Source of the DNA: CAZMNY01 sp964567745
GTDB taxonomy: Bacteria; Planctomycetota; Planctomycetia; Pirellulales; Pirellulaceae
Length of the DNA: 64,000 bases
Direction of reading: 5' to 3'
NCBI GenBank assembly: GCA_964567745.1
Contig: CAZMNY010000019.1
Location: 62,001 to 126,000, forward strand
Shown one piece after another: positions 9,627 through 18,539 of this stretch. Under the pieces are notes generated by a model. The model was not told the DNA's origin. It saw only the letters and a list, made by a program, of their open reading frames with translations, and did not search any database. Numbering within the stretch: position 1 is the first letter of the stretch; each line of letters begins with the position of its first letter. The position numbers and the translations under genes are program-made.

Positions 9627-10145
9627 CTAGAGAAGGCTCTTGACGGCATTCAGAGCTGCCTCGTAGTTCGGCTCTTCGGTGACTTCGGCAACGGTCTCGG
9701 CGTAGACGACTTTGCCGTCAGCGTCGATCACGAAGACGCCGCGAGCGAGCAGCAAGAGCTCTTCGATCAACATGCCCCAGTCGTTACCGAAACCGCGAGT
9801 TTGGTAGTCGCTACCATTTCGCATGTTCGTTATGTCCTCAGCGCCGCAGAATCGGTTCATCGCGAAAGGCAAGTCGAGGCTGACCGTAAGGCTGTTCACT
9901 TGATCGCCTAGATCGCCCAATTGACCGTTGAACGTCTTCGTTTGAACTTGGCAGACCCCGGTGTCCAGCGAAGGGACGACGCTGATGATCGACGGTTTTC
10001 CTTTGAGGTCGTCGAGCGTGACGGTTTGCATGCCGTCTTCGAAATAGTGCAGCGTGAACGCTGGCGCTTGGCTGCCTGCTTCGAGCGTTTCGCCGGCGAG
10101 CGTGAGTGGATTGCCCAGGAACGTAATAACGCCTGATCGAGACAT
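9627..10145 (-). CDS. tpx: Thiol peroxidase (Tpx-type peroxiredoxin)
   Basis: A 172-residue atypical two-Cys peroxiredoxin that reduces hydrogen and alkyl peroxides with thioredoxin. The peroxidatic Cys65 lies in SLDTGVCQVQT and the resolving Cys100 in NRFCGAED, at the spacing of E. coli Tpx (Cys61, Cys95). The frame stays open to 10382, but the start at 10145 has AAGGAAG about eight bases upstream and matches family length, so the longer frame is discarded. It is divergent from the STAS gene. Confidence 0.95.
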   Translation of the reverse strand: MSRSGVITFLGNPLTLAGETLEAGSQAPAFTLHYFEDGMQTVTLDDLKGKPSIISVVPSLDTGVCQVQTKTFNGQLGDLGDQVNSLTVSLDLPFAMNRFCGAEDITNMRNGSDYQTRGFGNDWGMLIEELLLLARGVFVIDADGKVVYAETVAEVTEEPNYEAALNAVKSLL

Positions 10146-10506
10146 TGAGGATTCTTCCTTCTGAATAGGTTGGTGTTGCGCCGCATCAAGCCGAAATTGA
10201 CCTGCGCTCGACGTAGCCTGAGGCGGGCGACGAGTGAGGGCGAGCAAGACGGTCCGGCTGCCGAGCCGGTTCGAGAAAACCGCATGGAGCGGCTGATGCG
10301 ATGCGGCTGCAGAACCGTAGTATCGGACCTCGACACCATCTCCGCAAGGCGCCGCTTTAAGTGCGAATTTCCTACCGCTCACCGACAGCTTCGTCGCGGC
10401 GGAATTGGCTATTGCGCCTTGTCATTGTTTCGCAAAAGCGAAACAATGAAGGGCGTCTCGGCGAGCGCATCGCCGTCAAGGAGTCTTTTGGGGAAGGATC
10501 GTTGCC
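10146..10506. other. Divergent intergenic region tpx / STAS gene (361 bases)
   Basis: No credible gene. It must contain the tpx promoter on the minus strand and the STAS-gene promoter on the plus strand. The one clear structure is a perfect 11-bp hairpin at 10423-10448, listed separately. Confidence 0.5.
10423..10448. promoter_or_regulatory. Perfect 11-bp inverted repeat upstream of the STAS gene
   Basis: CATTGTTTCGC (10423-10433), an AAAA spacer, and the exact complement (10438-10448). It lies 58 bases before the STAS ATG. No T-tract follows on either strand, so an operator or leader hairpin is at least as likely as a terminator. Confidence 0.45.
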
Positions 10507-10884
10507 ATGATTGAAATCGCGCCCGGATGGGGAATCGACGTTGAGCGAGGGCCGGACTGGCTGTTTGTTCACGTCACAGGCCAAATCAACAGTAATGTCT
10601 GCGACATCCCGCTCGCCGACGCTGTCTGGTCCTTGCTGGAACAGCATTTCACCCACCGAGTCGTCCTGGAACTCGACGACACACCGATCCTGTTTAGCCA
10701 GATTATCGGCGAACTCGTCCAGCTGCAGAAGCGAGTTCACTCAAATGGCGGTTTGCTAAGACTTTGCGGAGTGAGCGAAGCGGCCCAAGAGTCTCTGAAG
10801 ACGGCTCGCTTGACTGGCGGTCTTCCCTGCTTTGCAGATCGCAGTGCCGCCGTGATGGGCGACCGACCTCGCCAGCCTCGCTAG
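10507..10884 (+). CDS. STAS domain protein (anti-anti-sigma factor-like)
   Basis: A 125-residue single-domain protein with the alternating strand/helix pattern of STAS: an N-terminal strand (WLFVHVTGQIN), the core strand HRVVLELDDTPIL, the helix beginning SQIIGELVQLQKRV and the strand GGLLRLCGVS. In SpoIIAA-type proteins the residue after the core strand is a phosphorylatable Ser; here a Ser in LFSQIIGEL is near that position but the canonical DSSGL is absent. Such proteins usually bind a kinase/anti-sigma partner in partner-switching, but none is encoded nearby. AAGGA precedes the ATG. Confidence 0.75.
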   Translation: MIEIAPGWGIDVERGPDWLFVHVTGQINSNVCDIPLADAVWSLLEQHFTHRVVLELDDTPILFSQIIGELVQLQKRVHSNGGLLRLCGVSEAAQESLKTARLTGGLPCFADRSAAVMGDRPRQPR

Positions 10885-10895
10885 CGAAGATTGCT

Positions 10896-11007
10896 CTCGC
10901 GCAAGTGAAGGGGAGGCGTCCCTTTGTTTGGCAAGACAGGCGTCTGGCGATTCTCTAGATGCCTAGGCCCCAAACAACTGGACGCCTCCCCTTATTTTCT
11001 TCGCGAG
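10896..11007. repeat. Long inverted-repeat element between convergent genes
   Basis: The 14-mer AAGGGGAGGCGTCC (10908-10921) is repeated exactly as its complement at 10980-10993. Pairing continues inward with GTTTGG/CCAAAC and outward with CTCGCG (10896-10901)/CGCGAG (11002-11007), making an imperfect hairpin of about 110 bases. It fills the gap between the STAS stop and the BON stop and may act as a bidirectional terminator. A related hairpin recurs at 34057-34075. I see no target-site duplication. Confidence 0.65.
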
Positions 11008-11020
11008 GAAATCCAACGGC

Positions 11021-11236
11021 CTACCACGTGACCACCAACTGGTTGTCAATCGTTTCGACGCCATCGACCTGTCGAACGGTTTCTTGAACCATTTGCTTCT
11101 GAAAATACGTGGAAACGTCTCCCGCGATCGTGATGCGGCCGTTGTCGGCGTCGATTCTCAAGCGTCGTCGCTGTATATGGGGACTTGATTGAATCGCATC
11201 ATCAACGCGTTGGTGCAAGTCTGGCGTCATGGTCAC
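11021..11236 (-). CDS. Small BON domain protein
   Basis: A 71-residue protein consisting of little more than one BON domain: helix (LHQRVDDAIQ), strand LRIDADNGRITIAGDVST, helix QKQMVQETVRQVDGVETI and closing strand DNQLVVTW. The conserved Gly of the GxV turn is present. BON domains usually bind phospholipid membranes in secreted proteins such as OsmY, but no signal peptide is visible, so a cytoplasmic form is likely. Convergent with the STAS gene. Confidence 0.75.
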   Translation of the reverse strand: MTMTPDLHQRVDDAIQSSPHIQRRRLRIDADNGRITIAGDVSTYFQKQMVQETVRQVDGVETIDNQLVVTW

Positions 11237-11525
11237 AATTACCGGTTAGAGGTAGGGCCGTAGTCAAGACAAACAGCTCATCGGTAAAGTCGACGGAACT
11301 TAGCCAGTTTGAAGCTCCGCCGCGTTGGGAAAAGGAAATCCCTTGGCCGAGTTTGCCTTTTGGCGCGATTAGACCGGCTGTCACGAATGCGTCGCCTTGA
11401 GATTGACTTGCGCGCGAATGAATGGGCACGAGTTTCTTGTCGGCGAAGGACGGCCCGAATAGGCTGGAATCATCGCGCCCAATTGGGCTGCTCACGCTGG
11501 CCTCGGAATCACGGCGACGATCTGA

Positions 11526-12908
11526 ATGTACCTTGCTATCCTACTCGCCGTCCTCGCCTCGCTAACCGTCGCCCAAGCGATGCCGGTTGCCGAGGTTGCT
11601 CGGCCATTCTTTCGGCTATCGGAGGTTGTCTTTTTGACCTCCGTGTTGTGCGCGGCGCTGCTCGCCATCTTTGCTAGGTTTGCGCGCCGGTTCGAGAAAA
11701 CGGATAACCCCTTCGAGCTCGCCAAACAGCTGAAGCAGTTCCACCGAGTTCGAAATGCAGGCGTCTGGTCTTGGGCGGCGATAGCGCCCTGTATCGTCGC
11801 GGTGACCGAATGGCCCATGCTGGTTCGATTCAATTTGGGCGTCGGTCAGGCGCTGTTGCTGGACGAACTCTTGACGCTCGCACCCGTGTTGTTGTCGCTA
11901 TTCACGTTTTGGTTTGCGCTGAGCGGAGTCGAGCAGACTTTGCTCGCCCGCCGTATGGACGATGAGTCCGCGCCGACCCGCGGTTCGCTGTTCGCCATGC
12001 AGGCCAGGCACTACGGCGGATTCCTGTTGGCGCCGATGCTATTCGCGCTTCTGGTGGGCGACCTGACCGATCTATACCGCGAGCAAATCCATGGGTTCGA
12101 GTGGCTGATCGCGATCGCGTTTGTCGTTGGGCTCGTCATCCTTTTCCCACTCGCCCTCCGCCTCATCTGGCCTACAGCCCCATTGGCTCAAGGCCCTTTG
12201 CGTCATCGCTTGGAAGCGACCTCTCTCGGCGTCGGCATGAACGTCCGCGAGATCCTGATTTGGAAGACGTCGGGGCGATTGGTCAATGCGGCGGTCGTCG
12301 GTTTCGCCGGGATGTTTCGCTACCTGATGTTGACCGACGAACTTCTGAATCAATTGAGTGACGAGCAAATCGAATCGGTGCTGCTGCACGAAGCGGCCCA
12401 CGTGAGGCGCCGGCATTTGATCGTAAGAATGTGTCTGATCGGCCTTCCTCTGGCGTCGTGGGGGGTGGCAATGACTCTGCTTTTCGGCGATCCAACGTCA
12501 CTGATGGTCTTTGAGCCGAGTTTGCTGAGCGACAGTGCCTGGCTCGCGGTTGTCGGGCCATTGCTGTTGGGAGTCTATTGTGTGGCCGCGTTTTGCTGGG
12601 TGTCCCGATTGTTGGAATTCGACGCTGATTTGATCGCGTGCCAAATGGGCGCGAAACGGGGGGCCAATCGAGCTCAATACGTTTCGATGTTGGAGACGCT
12701 TGCGGACGCGAGTGGAGCGAGGCGAGACAAGCGATCCTGGCTTCACCCAAGTATCGACGAACGGGTTTCGCTGTTGGCGTCGCTGGATCACTCAACCCAA
12801 CAGGTCGATTCTTTTCAGCGGAGCTTTCATGCGACGGTCGGCGTCTTCGTTCTGCTCGCCGCCGCCGCGCCGGCATGGATCGTGCTCAGTACCATGCTCT
12901 CAGCCTGA
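11526..12908 (+). CDS. M48/M56-like membrane metalloprotease
   Basis: A 460-residue integral membrane zinc protease. The HExxH motif HEAAH is at residues 288-292 and the third ligand is probably Glu364 in LLEFDAD, the arrangement of the Ste24/HtpX family. Several hydrophobic helices precede the motif (about 1-18, 34-50, 82-100, 108-132, 166-180, 192-214), and two more follow it, with a final one at the C terminus (about 436-458). The family cleaves or monitors membrane proteins. The gene lies between a minus-strand BON gene and serA (convergent) and appears monocistronic. The start is the first ATG of the frame and lacks a strong Shine-Dalgarno. Confidence 0.8.
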   Translation: MYLAILLAVLASLTVAQAMPVAEVARPFFRLSEVVFLTSVLCAALLAIFARFARRFEKTDNPFELAKQLKQFHRVRNAGVWSWAAIAPCIVAVTEWPMLVRFNLGVGQALLLDELLTLAPVLLSLFTFWFALSGVEQTLLARRMDDESAPTRGSLFAMQARHYGGFLLAPMLFALLVGDLTDLYREQIHGFEWLIAIAFVVGLVILFPLALRLIWPTAPLAQGPLRHRLEATSLGVGMNVREILIWKTSGRLVNAAVVGFAGMFRYLMLTDELLNQLSDEQIESVLLHEAAHVRRRHLIVRMCLIGLPLASWGVAMTLLFGDPTSLMVFEPSLLSDSAWLAVVGPLLLGVYCVAAFCWVSRLLEFDADLIACQMGAKRGANRAQYVSMLETLADASGARRDKRSWLHPSIDERVSLLASLDHSTQQVDSFQRSFHATVGVFVLLAAAAPAWIVLSTMLSA

Positions 12909-12965
12909 ATCATGGATGACTTTCAGCAAGCGCGTTCGCACCTCGTACGCCACGGGGCGTTCGAT

Positions 12966-14594
12966 TCACGCTTCAAGCCAGGGTGGCAGTTCGCCCGCTT
13001 CGGGCAATTCGATCACGTTGAATCGGTGCAAGTGCTCGTTTTCGGCCAGCTGATCGAGCGCCTCTTGGGGAGGAACCTCGTCCAAGTTAAGGACGCCGAT
13101 GGCCAACCCGCCTTGCTTGTTGCCTTCTCGGCCAACCGACATTTGGGCAATGTTGACGCGGTGGTCGCCGAAAATCTTGCCGACCGTGCCGATGATCCCA
13201 GGAACGTCCTCGTGAAGGAAGACGAGCAAATTGCCGTCGAGATAAGCTTCCAGTCGATACTCGCCCAGCCGAATCAAACGAGGCATGTTGGCGCCAAACA
13301 GGGTGCCCGAGGCAGCGCAAGATCGACCGTCGCCCTGGACCTCGACGCCGATCGACGAACTAAATGGCCCCATGCCGCTCTGGCATTGTTGGTTCAGGTC
13401 GATGCCGCGTTCCTTGAGCAGCATCTGGGCGTTGACGATATTCGGAGGTTCGTCGAGTGCGCGGGCCAGCAGGCCAGCGCAAAAGCTGGATGTAAGCAGT
13501 CGCGTGTCCTCCTCGGCAACCTGACCGCGGTATTGCAACGTGCACGACGAAATGGCGGCGCCGTGCCACTGGGCGACTAGCAAGCCGAGCCGATAAGCCA
13601 AATCCAAGTGGCCTCGAAGCAGCGATAGCGTTGCCGGATCGACCGAGTTCATGTTGACCGAGTGCCGAACGGCGCCGGAGGCGAAGAAATCGACGAGCAA
13701 CTGCACGGCCTCGACGGCGACCAAAGTTTGAGCTTCCTCCGTACTCGCTCCGAGATGCGGCGTGCAGACGGTGCCAGGCATGCCGATCAGAGGGCTATCG
13801 GTGCAAGGCTCGTTGTCGTAGACATCCAACGCAACGCCAGCGATCTCTTTGTTCTTCAGCCCCTCCGCCAAAGCTTGTTCGTTGTAGATACCGCCCCGAG
13901 CGCAATTGACTAGCCGAGCTGTCGGCTTCATGATCTTGAGTTGATCGGCATCAATAAGGTTTTCGGTCTCGGGCGTTTTGGGCGTATGGACTGTTAAGTA
14001 ATCGACATCGGGCAACATCGATTCCACTTTGTCGACCATTGTCACGCCCAGTTTGGCGGCAAGTTCGGGCGAGAAGAAAGGATCGAAGCCGACGACTTTC
14101 ATGTCGAATGCGATCGCGCGCTTGGCGACCTCTTGCCCAATGCGTCCGAGCCCGACGATTCCGAGCGTCTTATTGGCCAGTTGCGACCCCATGAAACTCT
14201 TTCGGTCGAAAACGCCTTCGATGAGTCTCTGATTGGCCGGTGCGATGTGCCTCGAAAGCGCCAGCATCATCGCGAACGCGTGCTCAGCCGTGCTCACCGT
14301 GTTTCCGGTGGGCGTGTTCATCACGATGATTCCCAGTCGCGTGGCCGCCGCTTTGTCAATGTTGTCCGTACCGACGCCGGCTCGAACAATCGCCTTGAGA
14401 CGCTTGTTGCCCGCGAGCGATTCGGCAGTGATCGTTACACCGCTGCGGCAGATGGCACCATCGGCGTTCGCCAACACAGCTCGAAGCTCTTCACCCTTGA
14501 GCTTGGGTGGCGCGATTTCGTAATCCAACCCGGATTCGGTGAGCAGATCCAAACCATCTTGCGCGATGGGATCGAGGACTATGATCTTTGCCAT
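12966..14594 (-). CDS. serA: D-3-phosphoglycerate dehydrogenase
   Basis: A 542-residue SerA of the long type, oxidising 3-phosphoglycerate in the first step of serine synthesis. The Rossmann motif LGIVGLGRIGQEVAKRA, the NCARGG region and the catalytic His in TPHLGAST are all present. After the catalytic half come an intervening domain and a C-terminal ACT domain (EDVPGIIGTVGKIFGDHRVN), the usual serine-sensing part. The start at 14594 (MAKIIVLD) matches the family; the frame stays open to 14765 but those residues look random. It lies 118 bases after serC on the same strand, so the two are probably an operon. Confidence 0.96.
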   Translation of the reverse strand: MAKIIVLDPIAQDGLDLLTESGLDYEIAPPKLKGEELRAVLANADGAICRSGVTITAESLAGNKRLKAIVRAGVGTDNIDKAAATRLGIIVMNTPTGNTVSTAEHAFAMMLALSRHIAPANQRLIEGVFDRKSFMGSQLANKTLGIVGLGRIGQEVAKRAIAFDMKVVGFDPFFSPELAAKLGVTMVDKVESMLPDVDYLTVHTPKTPETENLIDADQLKIMKPTARLVNCARGGIYNEQALAEGLKNKEIAGVALDVYDNEPCTDSPLIGMPGTVCTPHLGASTEEAQTLVAVEAVQLLVDFFASGAVRHSVNMNSVDPATLSLLRGHLDLAYRLGLLVAQWHGAAISSCTLQYRGQVAEEDTRLLTSSFCAGLLARALDEPPNIVNAQMLLKERGIDLNQQCQSGMGPFSSSIGVEVQGDGRSCAASGTLFGANMPRLIRLGEYRLEAYLDGNLLVFLHEDVPGIIGTVGKIFGDHRVNIAQMSVGREGNKQGGLAIGVLNLDEVPPQEALDQLAENEHLHRFNVIELPEAGELPPWLEA

Positions 14595-14712
14595 GTTGTA
14601 TGGGTCCGCGCGAGTTTTGAAACTGGAAGTAATGTGATTCGAAGCAGCAGCGAAACACGGGCATTGTGCTGGCGAACGTCGATCGGCAAGGCGCTGGTGG
14701 TTCGTTCGCTTT

Positions 14713-15870
14713 CTACGATTCGCAGTCGGTTGATTCGCTGCATTGCGATTCGTGCTTCTGAGCATCGTGAAAAGCTCGCATGAAGCCGGCTAGCTTCGCG
14801 ACTCCCTCTTGAGACATCGCGTTGTAGATCGAAGCGCGAACTCCGCCAACGCTGCGATGACCGGCCAGAGAATGCAGTCCCTCTGCCTTCGCTTGTTCGA
14901 GAAAACTAGCGGACAACTCGTCAGTTGGAAGACGAAATGTGACATTCATCAAGGATCGGCAGCTCGGTTGCGCGTGGCCTTCGTAAAAGCCGTCGCTACC
15001 ATCAATGATGTCGTAAAGCAAACTCGCTTTTTCACGATTGCGAACGAGCATTTGGTCGAGTCCGCCGACGTCATTTCGGATCCATTTGGCAACGAGGCCC
15101 AATACGTAGATCGCGAAAGTCGGTGGCGTGTTGTAGAGCGAATTATTCTGCACGTGTTCGCTGTAATTGAGGTAGCCAGCCAGGTTCTCTTGGCTCGGCT
15201 GCTGGCTTCTCTCCAGCAAGTCCTCGCGAATAATCACCACGGTAACGCCAGCAGGGCCGGCATTCTTTTGTGCGCAGGCATAGATCAGTCCGTAGCGGCT
15301 GACGTCGATCGGCCGGTGTAGGAAATCGGACGAAGCGTCGCAGACCAGCGGCACCTCGCTCCAGTCGGGATCGGCGTCAAACTGCACGCCCTGAATCGTC
15401 TCGTTTGACGTGAAATAGGTGTAGGCTGCGTCTGTCGAGAGTTGAAGTTCATTCGCTTCCGGAAGGCGATCGAAATTGCTGGCTTTGCTGCTGTAGGCCA
15501 CATGCGTCGGACCCTCGCGGCCCGCTTCCGTTAACGCCTTGCTGCTCCACGACCCCGTGACGACATAGTCGGCTGGCTTCTCTTGACCACGCAGCAGATT
15601 CATCGGAACCATCGAGAACTGCAGCCGTGAGCCGCCTTGGACGAATAGGACTTTGTAGTTTTCCGGAATGCCGAGCAAGTCGGTTAGGTCTTGTTTGGCG
15701 GCAGTGAGGATATCGATAAAGGCAGGGCTGCGGTGGCTTATCTCAAGGATCGACGCGCCCGCGCCGGGAAGGCAAAGGAGATCTTTTTGAGCTTGCTCGA
15801 GCACCGGGGTGGGTAACGCGGCGGGACCTGCGGAAAAATTGAAGACTCGGCTGCCAACTTGGCTGGACAT
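14713..15870 (-). CDS. serC: Phosphoserine aminotransferase
   Basis: A 385-residue PLP-dependent aminotransferase making phosphoserine from 3-phosphohydroxypyruvate. The N terminus FNFSAGPAALP is diagnostic of SerC and the PLP lysine is in ACAQKNAGPAG. The ATG at 15870 was chosen; a TTG two codons upstream is possible and neither has a clear Shine-Dalgarno. It is transcribed directly into serA, so the first two serine-pathway enzymes are adjacent; no serB is in the window. Confidence 0.95.
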   Translation of the reverse strand: MSSQVGSRVFNFSAGPAALPTPVLEQAQKDLLCLPGAGASILEISHRSPAFIDILTAAKQDLTDLLGIPENYKVLFVQGGSRLQFSMVPMNLLRGQEKPADYVVTGSWSSKALTEAGREGPTHVAYSSKASNFDRLPEANELQLSTDAAYTYFTSNETIQGVQFDADPDWSEVPLVCDASSDFLHRPIDVSRYGLIYACAQKNAGPAGVTVVIIREDLLERSQQPSQENLAGYLNYSEHVQNNSLYNTPPTFAIYVLGLVAKWIRNDVGGLDQMLVRNREKASLLYDIIDGSDGFYEGHAQPSCRSLMNVTFRLPTDELSASFLEQAKAEGLHSLAGHRSVGGVRASIYNAMSQEGVAKLAGFMRAFHDAQKHESQCSESTDCES

Positions 15871-16178
15871 GATCAATCCAAATGGAAGGAGAAGTCACGG
15901 GAGACGGGCCAGCGATTGCGTTGACGCTGGCGACGTCGTCGATTCTACGTCTCGCAGCCATTGGTGAGAAGGCGGTCGAAACGGGCCAACGCCGCGAATG
16001 GCCAGTGAATTCGGCCTATTTGTGACTGCTCAGCTGCGTGACGACAGTCGCTTTGCGAAAGCGGCACCATGCCGTATGGGAACTGTGTCGCCTAGCAACT
16101 TTCTGATCTCGCGCTTCGCGCCGGGCTCGCGTTCGATGCCTGTGCGGAAACACGATTTCCGTGCTCAAGACGAGCGGC
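15871..16178. other. Intergenic region TPR lipoprotein gene - serC (308 bases)
   Basis: No gene supported. Two short perfect hairpins are visible: CGGAAA/TTTCCG at 16145-16161, 17 bases past the lipoprotein stop, and CGCTTT/AAAGCG at 16049-16063. The first could end the lipoprotein transcript, although no T-tract follows. Confidence 0.45.
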
Positions 16179-16961
16179 CTAGTAGCGGCCGCCGCTGTTG
16201 GGTTGCCGGACGATGCGGGTGTCGCGATTGCTTGACTGCAACGCGTCGCCGGCGATGCGGCGGTTGAGCGCGGCCAAGTGAACGCCGACTCCAGGTTGGT
16301 CCTTGTTCAGAGCATAGGCTTGCCGAAAATTCTGTTCGGCTTGAGCAATCTCGCCCCGTCGTTCGCGGATCATCCCGGCAGCCGCCCAGGCTCGTGCATT
16401 GTTGCGGGAATCGGCAAAACCAAGCGGCATGGCTTGCTGCAGTTGGAGTAGCGCGGTGTCCGAGTCGCCATGCTCTTCGTAGAGTCGAGCCAGTTCGATC
16501 TTTGGGTCGGGCAGCTGGGGACTGCGGGCGGACCATCCGTTGAGCAAACGAAAGGCCTGCTCGGATCGCCCCATCTCGACCAGCAAGACGCTGAGTCCAC
16601 GGTGGCATTCGACGTGGTCCTCGTTGCGATCCAAGCATGCCAAATAGATCGTTTCGGCTTGGATTTGCAGATCGCGAACTTCGTCTTCCTCCGCCCTGGT
16701 CTTGGCTTGCTTTGATTTCAGGAAGGCCATCTGGTGAAGCGTGGACGCCAAGTTGTAATGGGCGTCCGCATTCCCCGGGTTGCTCATCGTCACGGTGCGG
16801 AATCGCTGGGTCGCCGAGTTGTAGTTGCCCGCATTGAATTCACGCACGCCCTGGATGTTTTGCGTACCCGACGGCAACTGGCAGCCAAGGAACGCGGTGA
16901 GCATCAGCACGGCGCCGAGCTGGATCGTGATTCGTTTCATCTGACTCGAGTTCGTCGACAC
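16179..16961 (-). CDS. TPR-repeat lipoprotein
   Basis: About 260 residues. A signal peptide ends in the lipobox LTAFLGC, so the protein should be lipid-anchored on the envelope. The rest is built of tetratricopeptide-like helix pairs: FNAGNYNSATQRFR, NADAHYNLAS, HVECHRGLSVLLVEMGR, ELARLYEEHGDSDTALLQLQ and AWAAAGMIRERRGEIAQAE. TPRs mediate protein contacts; no partner is evident. A GTG at 16961 has GGAGG five bases upstream and is my preferred start; the ATG at 16940 would give a tighter signal peptide and is the alternative. Confidence 0.8.
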   Translation of the reverse strand: MSTNSSQMKRITIQLGAVLMLTAFLGCQLPSGTQNIQGVREFNAGNYNSATQRFRTVTMSNPGNADAHYNLASTLHQMAFLKSKQAKTRAEEDEVRDLQIQAETIYLACLDRNEDHVECHRGLSVLLVEMGRSEQAFRLLNGWSARSPQLPDPKIELARLYEEHGDSDTALLQLQQAMPLGFADSRNNARAWAAAGMIRERRGEIAQAEQNFRQAYALNKDQPGVGVHLAALNRRIAGDALQSSNRDTRIVRQPNSGGRY

Positions 16962-17259
16962 TGGGACCTCCACAACGTCTCTGATTCACGCACGCATTGA
17001 TTTGCTGCTCATAAAATTGCTGCGGGAGAGTATCGGAGAGCTGGAATCGGGGCAAGGGCGATCTTGTCGGCATTTGAGCCGGAAAACTCCAGCCCAATCG
17101 GCACAATCCCACCAGGTAGATTTCTTTGCTAATCCTGTAAGGCCAGAAAAACAGCGCACTTTTACTGAACGTTGTATCTTTCCTAGGTTACCGGCCGATC
17201 CTAAACCTCACAGTCGCCGTCTTGCCCTCTGCCACCGCCTATTACGAGGAGTTCTACCC

Positions 17260-17667
17260 GTGGGAACGATCAACGACGAAGTCACAATTGAGCGACACGA
17301 AGAAGACCGACGAGACAGCGAGAGTTGCCGACAAACGGATGCGGCTGTCGAAGATGATCGACGTAAGATGCCGCGCCGCGTGGTGAAGCGACGACGTCAG
17401 ATCGATCCGACCACTTGCGAACGCGATTACTCAAACGACGAAATCGAATTCATGCAGGCTCTCGATGTGTACAAGCGAGCCAATGGCCGGATGTTTCCGA
17501 CGTGTAGCGAGATCCTCGAAGTGGTTCGGGGAATCGGCTACGTCCGGCTGACCCCGGAAGAGCTGGAATACTACAACGGCAGCGAAGTTTCGGACGACGA
17601 GAGCGAATTGTCCGACGAGGGTGAATTCGAAAACGACGCAATCGATTCGGCGACAGAAGACGAATAG
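17260..17667 (+). CDS. Small acidic protein of unknown function
   Basis: A 135-residue protein that I cannot assign to a named family. The frame is open further upstream, but the GTG at 17260 has GAGGAG seven to nine bases before it and the sequence becomes protein-like there. The N-terminal third is very charged, with a basic cluster (RRVVKRRRQ). A compact central segment (about 60-100) has EFMQALDVYKRANGR, then FPTCSEILEVVRGIGY and VRLTPEELE, and looks like a folded helical domain. The last 30 residues are almost all Asp, Glu and Ser. It has its own strong terminator. Confidence 0.65.
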   Translation: MGTINDEVTIERHEEDRRDSESCRQTDAAVEDDRRKMPRRVVKRRRQIDPTTCERDYSNDEIEFMQALDVYKRANGRMFPTCSEILEVVRGIGYVRLTPEELEYYNGSEVSDDESELSDEGEFENDAIDSATEDE

Positions 17668-17749
17668 TCTCTCCCGAGCCTGTGGGAGCGAAACAGCGAA
17701 TCGAGGGAAAGACAGTTCCAGGAACTTGAGGAACAGAGGGTGAGGCAAG

Positions 17750-17784
17750 CGGACGGCAAAGTTCTACTTTGCCGTCCGTTTTTT
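17750..17784 (+). terminator. Rho-independent terminator
   Basis: A perfect 13-bp stem (CGGACGGCAAAGT at 17750-17762, complement at 17766-17778), a TCT loop and six Ts (17779-17784). It ends the transcript of the gene at 17260-17667. Confidence 0.93.
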
Positions 17785-17888
17785 CATTGAGTGCGTGCGT
17801 TTATCGCCTGCTTGAGCTACGCGTCTGGCAAACGCTCATCGGGCTTCGCTCGAATTCTGGTGAATCCGGCTGCGAACCCGTCGCTATG

Positions 17889-18539
17889 CTACGCCGTCAA
17901 TTCGCCAATGCTCAGCGAGAACTCGGCCTGTGGTGAGCCGCTGCGATCATCACGTAAGACGGGAATCGCCCTCAGAATGACGTCGTACGCGCTGTTGAAC
18001 GAGCGAGCGAGCGGTCGCAGCCCCTTGGCCAGGCCGACAGAATCAAGCTTTTCGATCGAATCGGGCAATTGGTCGACCTGCGAGAATGCGAATGAAACGA
18101 GATAGTCGCCGCCGACGGATTTATTCGGGCCAATCAAGTCGGGCGTCGAAATGGCGTTCGGGCCTGTGATGGGCGATTGGTTTTCTTGCGGATCGGCGGG
18201 CTGGTTCACCAAATGAGACGGATCAGGTTCTGACGATGTGCCAGACAGAAAAGGGGTCAGCCCGGCAATGACCAGCACAGCGGCGGCGATCACCGCCCAC
18301 TGAAAATATCGTCGTCGATCGCCCTGCGCAACGTCCTTTACCACCGCATCGGCGAATTCGCCGCGAGATTCCGGAACGTCCATCAACTCAAGGCCTGCAA
18401 AGAGGCTCTCTTGAGATTCGAGCTGCTCCTGACAAGCCGGGCAGACGGCGACATGAGCGCGTAGCTGATCATCGAGTTCAGGGCGCTGGCGATTGTCCAA
18501 CAAAGTATGCATTCGCTGTTCAAACGTTTCGCATCGCAT
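17889..18539 (-). CDS. Anti-sigma factor, zinc-finger (ZAS/HC2) type
   Basis: A 216-residue membrane protein. The N-terminal domain has the HxxxCxxC signature (HVAVCPAC, residues about 33-40) of zinc-binding anti-sigma domains. One transmembrane helix (about 88-106, WAVIAAAVLVIAGL) follows, then about 110 residues presumably outside the cytoplasm. The ATG at 18539 has GAGGAA about eight bases upstream and overlaps the sigma gene's end by 20 bases, which points to translational coupling. It most likely holds the adjacent ECF sigma factor inactive until an envelope signal arrives; the signal is unknown. Confidence 0.85.
   Translation of the reverse strand: MRCETFEQRMHTLLDNRQRPELDDQLRAHVAVCPACQEQLESQESLFAGLELMDVPESRGEFADAVVKDVAQGDRRRYFQWAVIAAAVLVIAGLTPFLSGTSSEPDPSHLVNQPADPQENQSPITGPNAISTPDLIGPNKSVGGDYLVSFAFSQVDQLPDSIEKLDSVGLAKGLRPLARSFNSAYDVILRAIPVLRDDRSGSPQAEFSLSIGELTA

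Noticed and set aside
9627..10382. 251-residue version of Tpx
   Set aside because: The first 79 residues look random and the internal ATG at 10145 has a clear Shine-Dalgarno and the family N terminus.
11202..11495. Minus-strand 97-codon frame upstream of the BON gene
   Set aside because: It overlaps the start of the BON gene and has no domain-like sequence or good start site.
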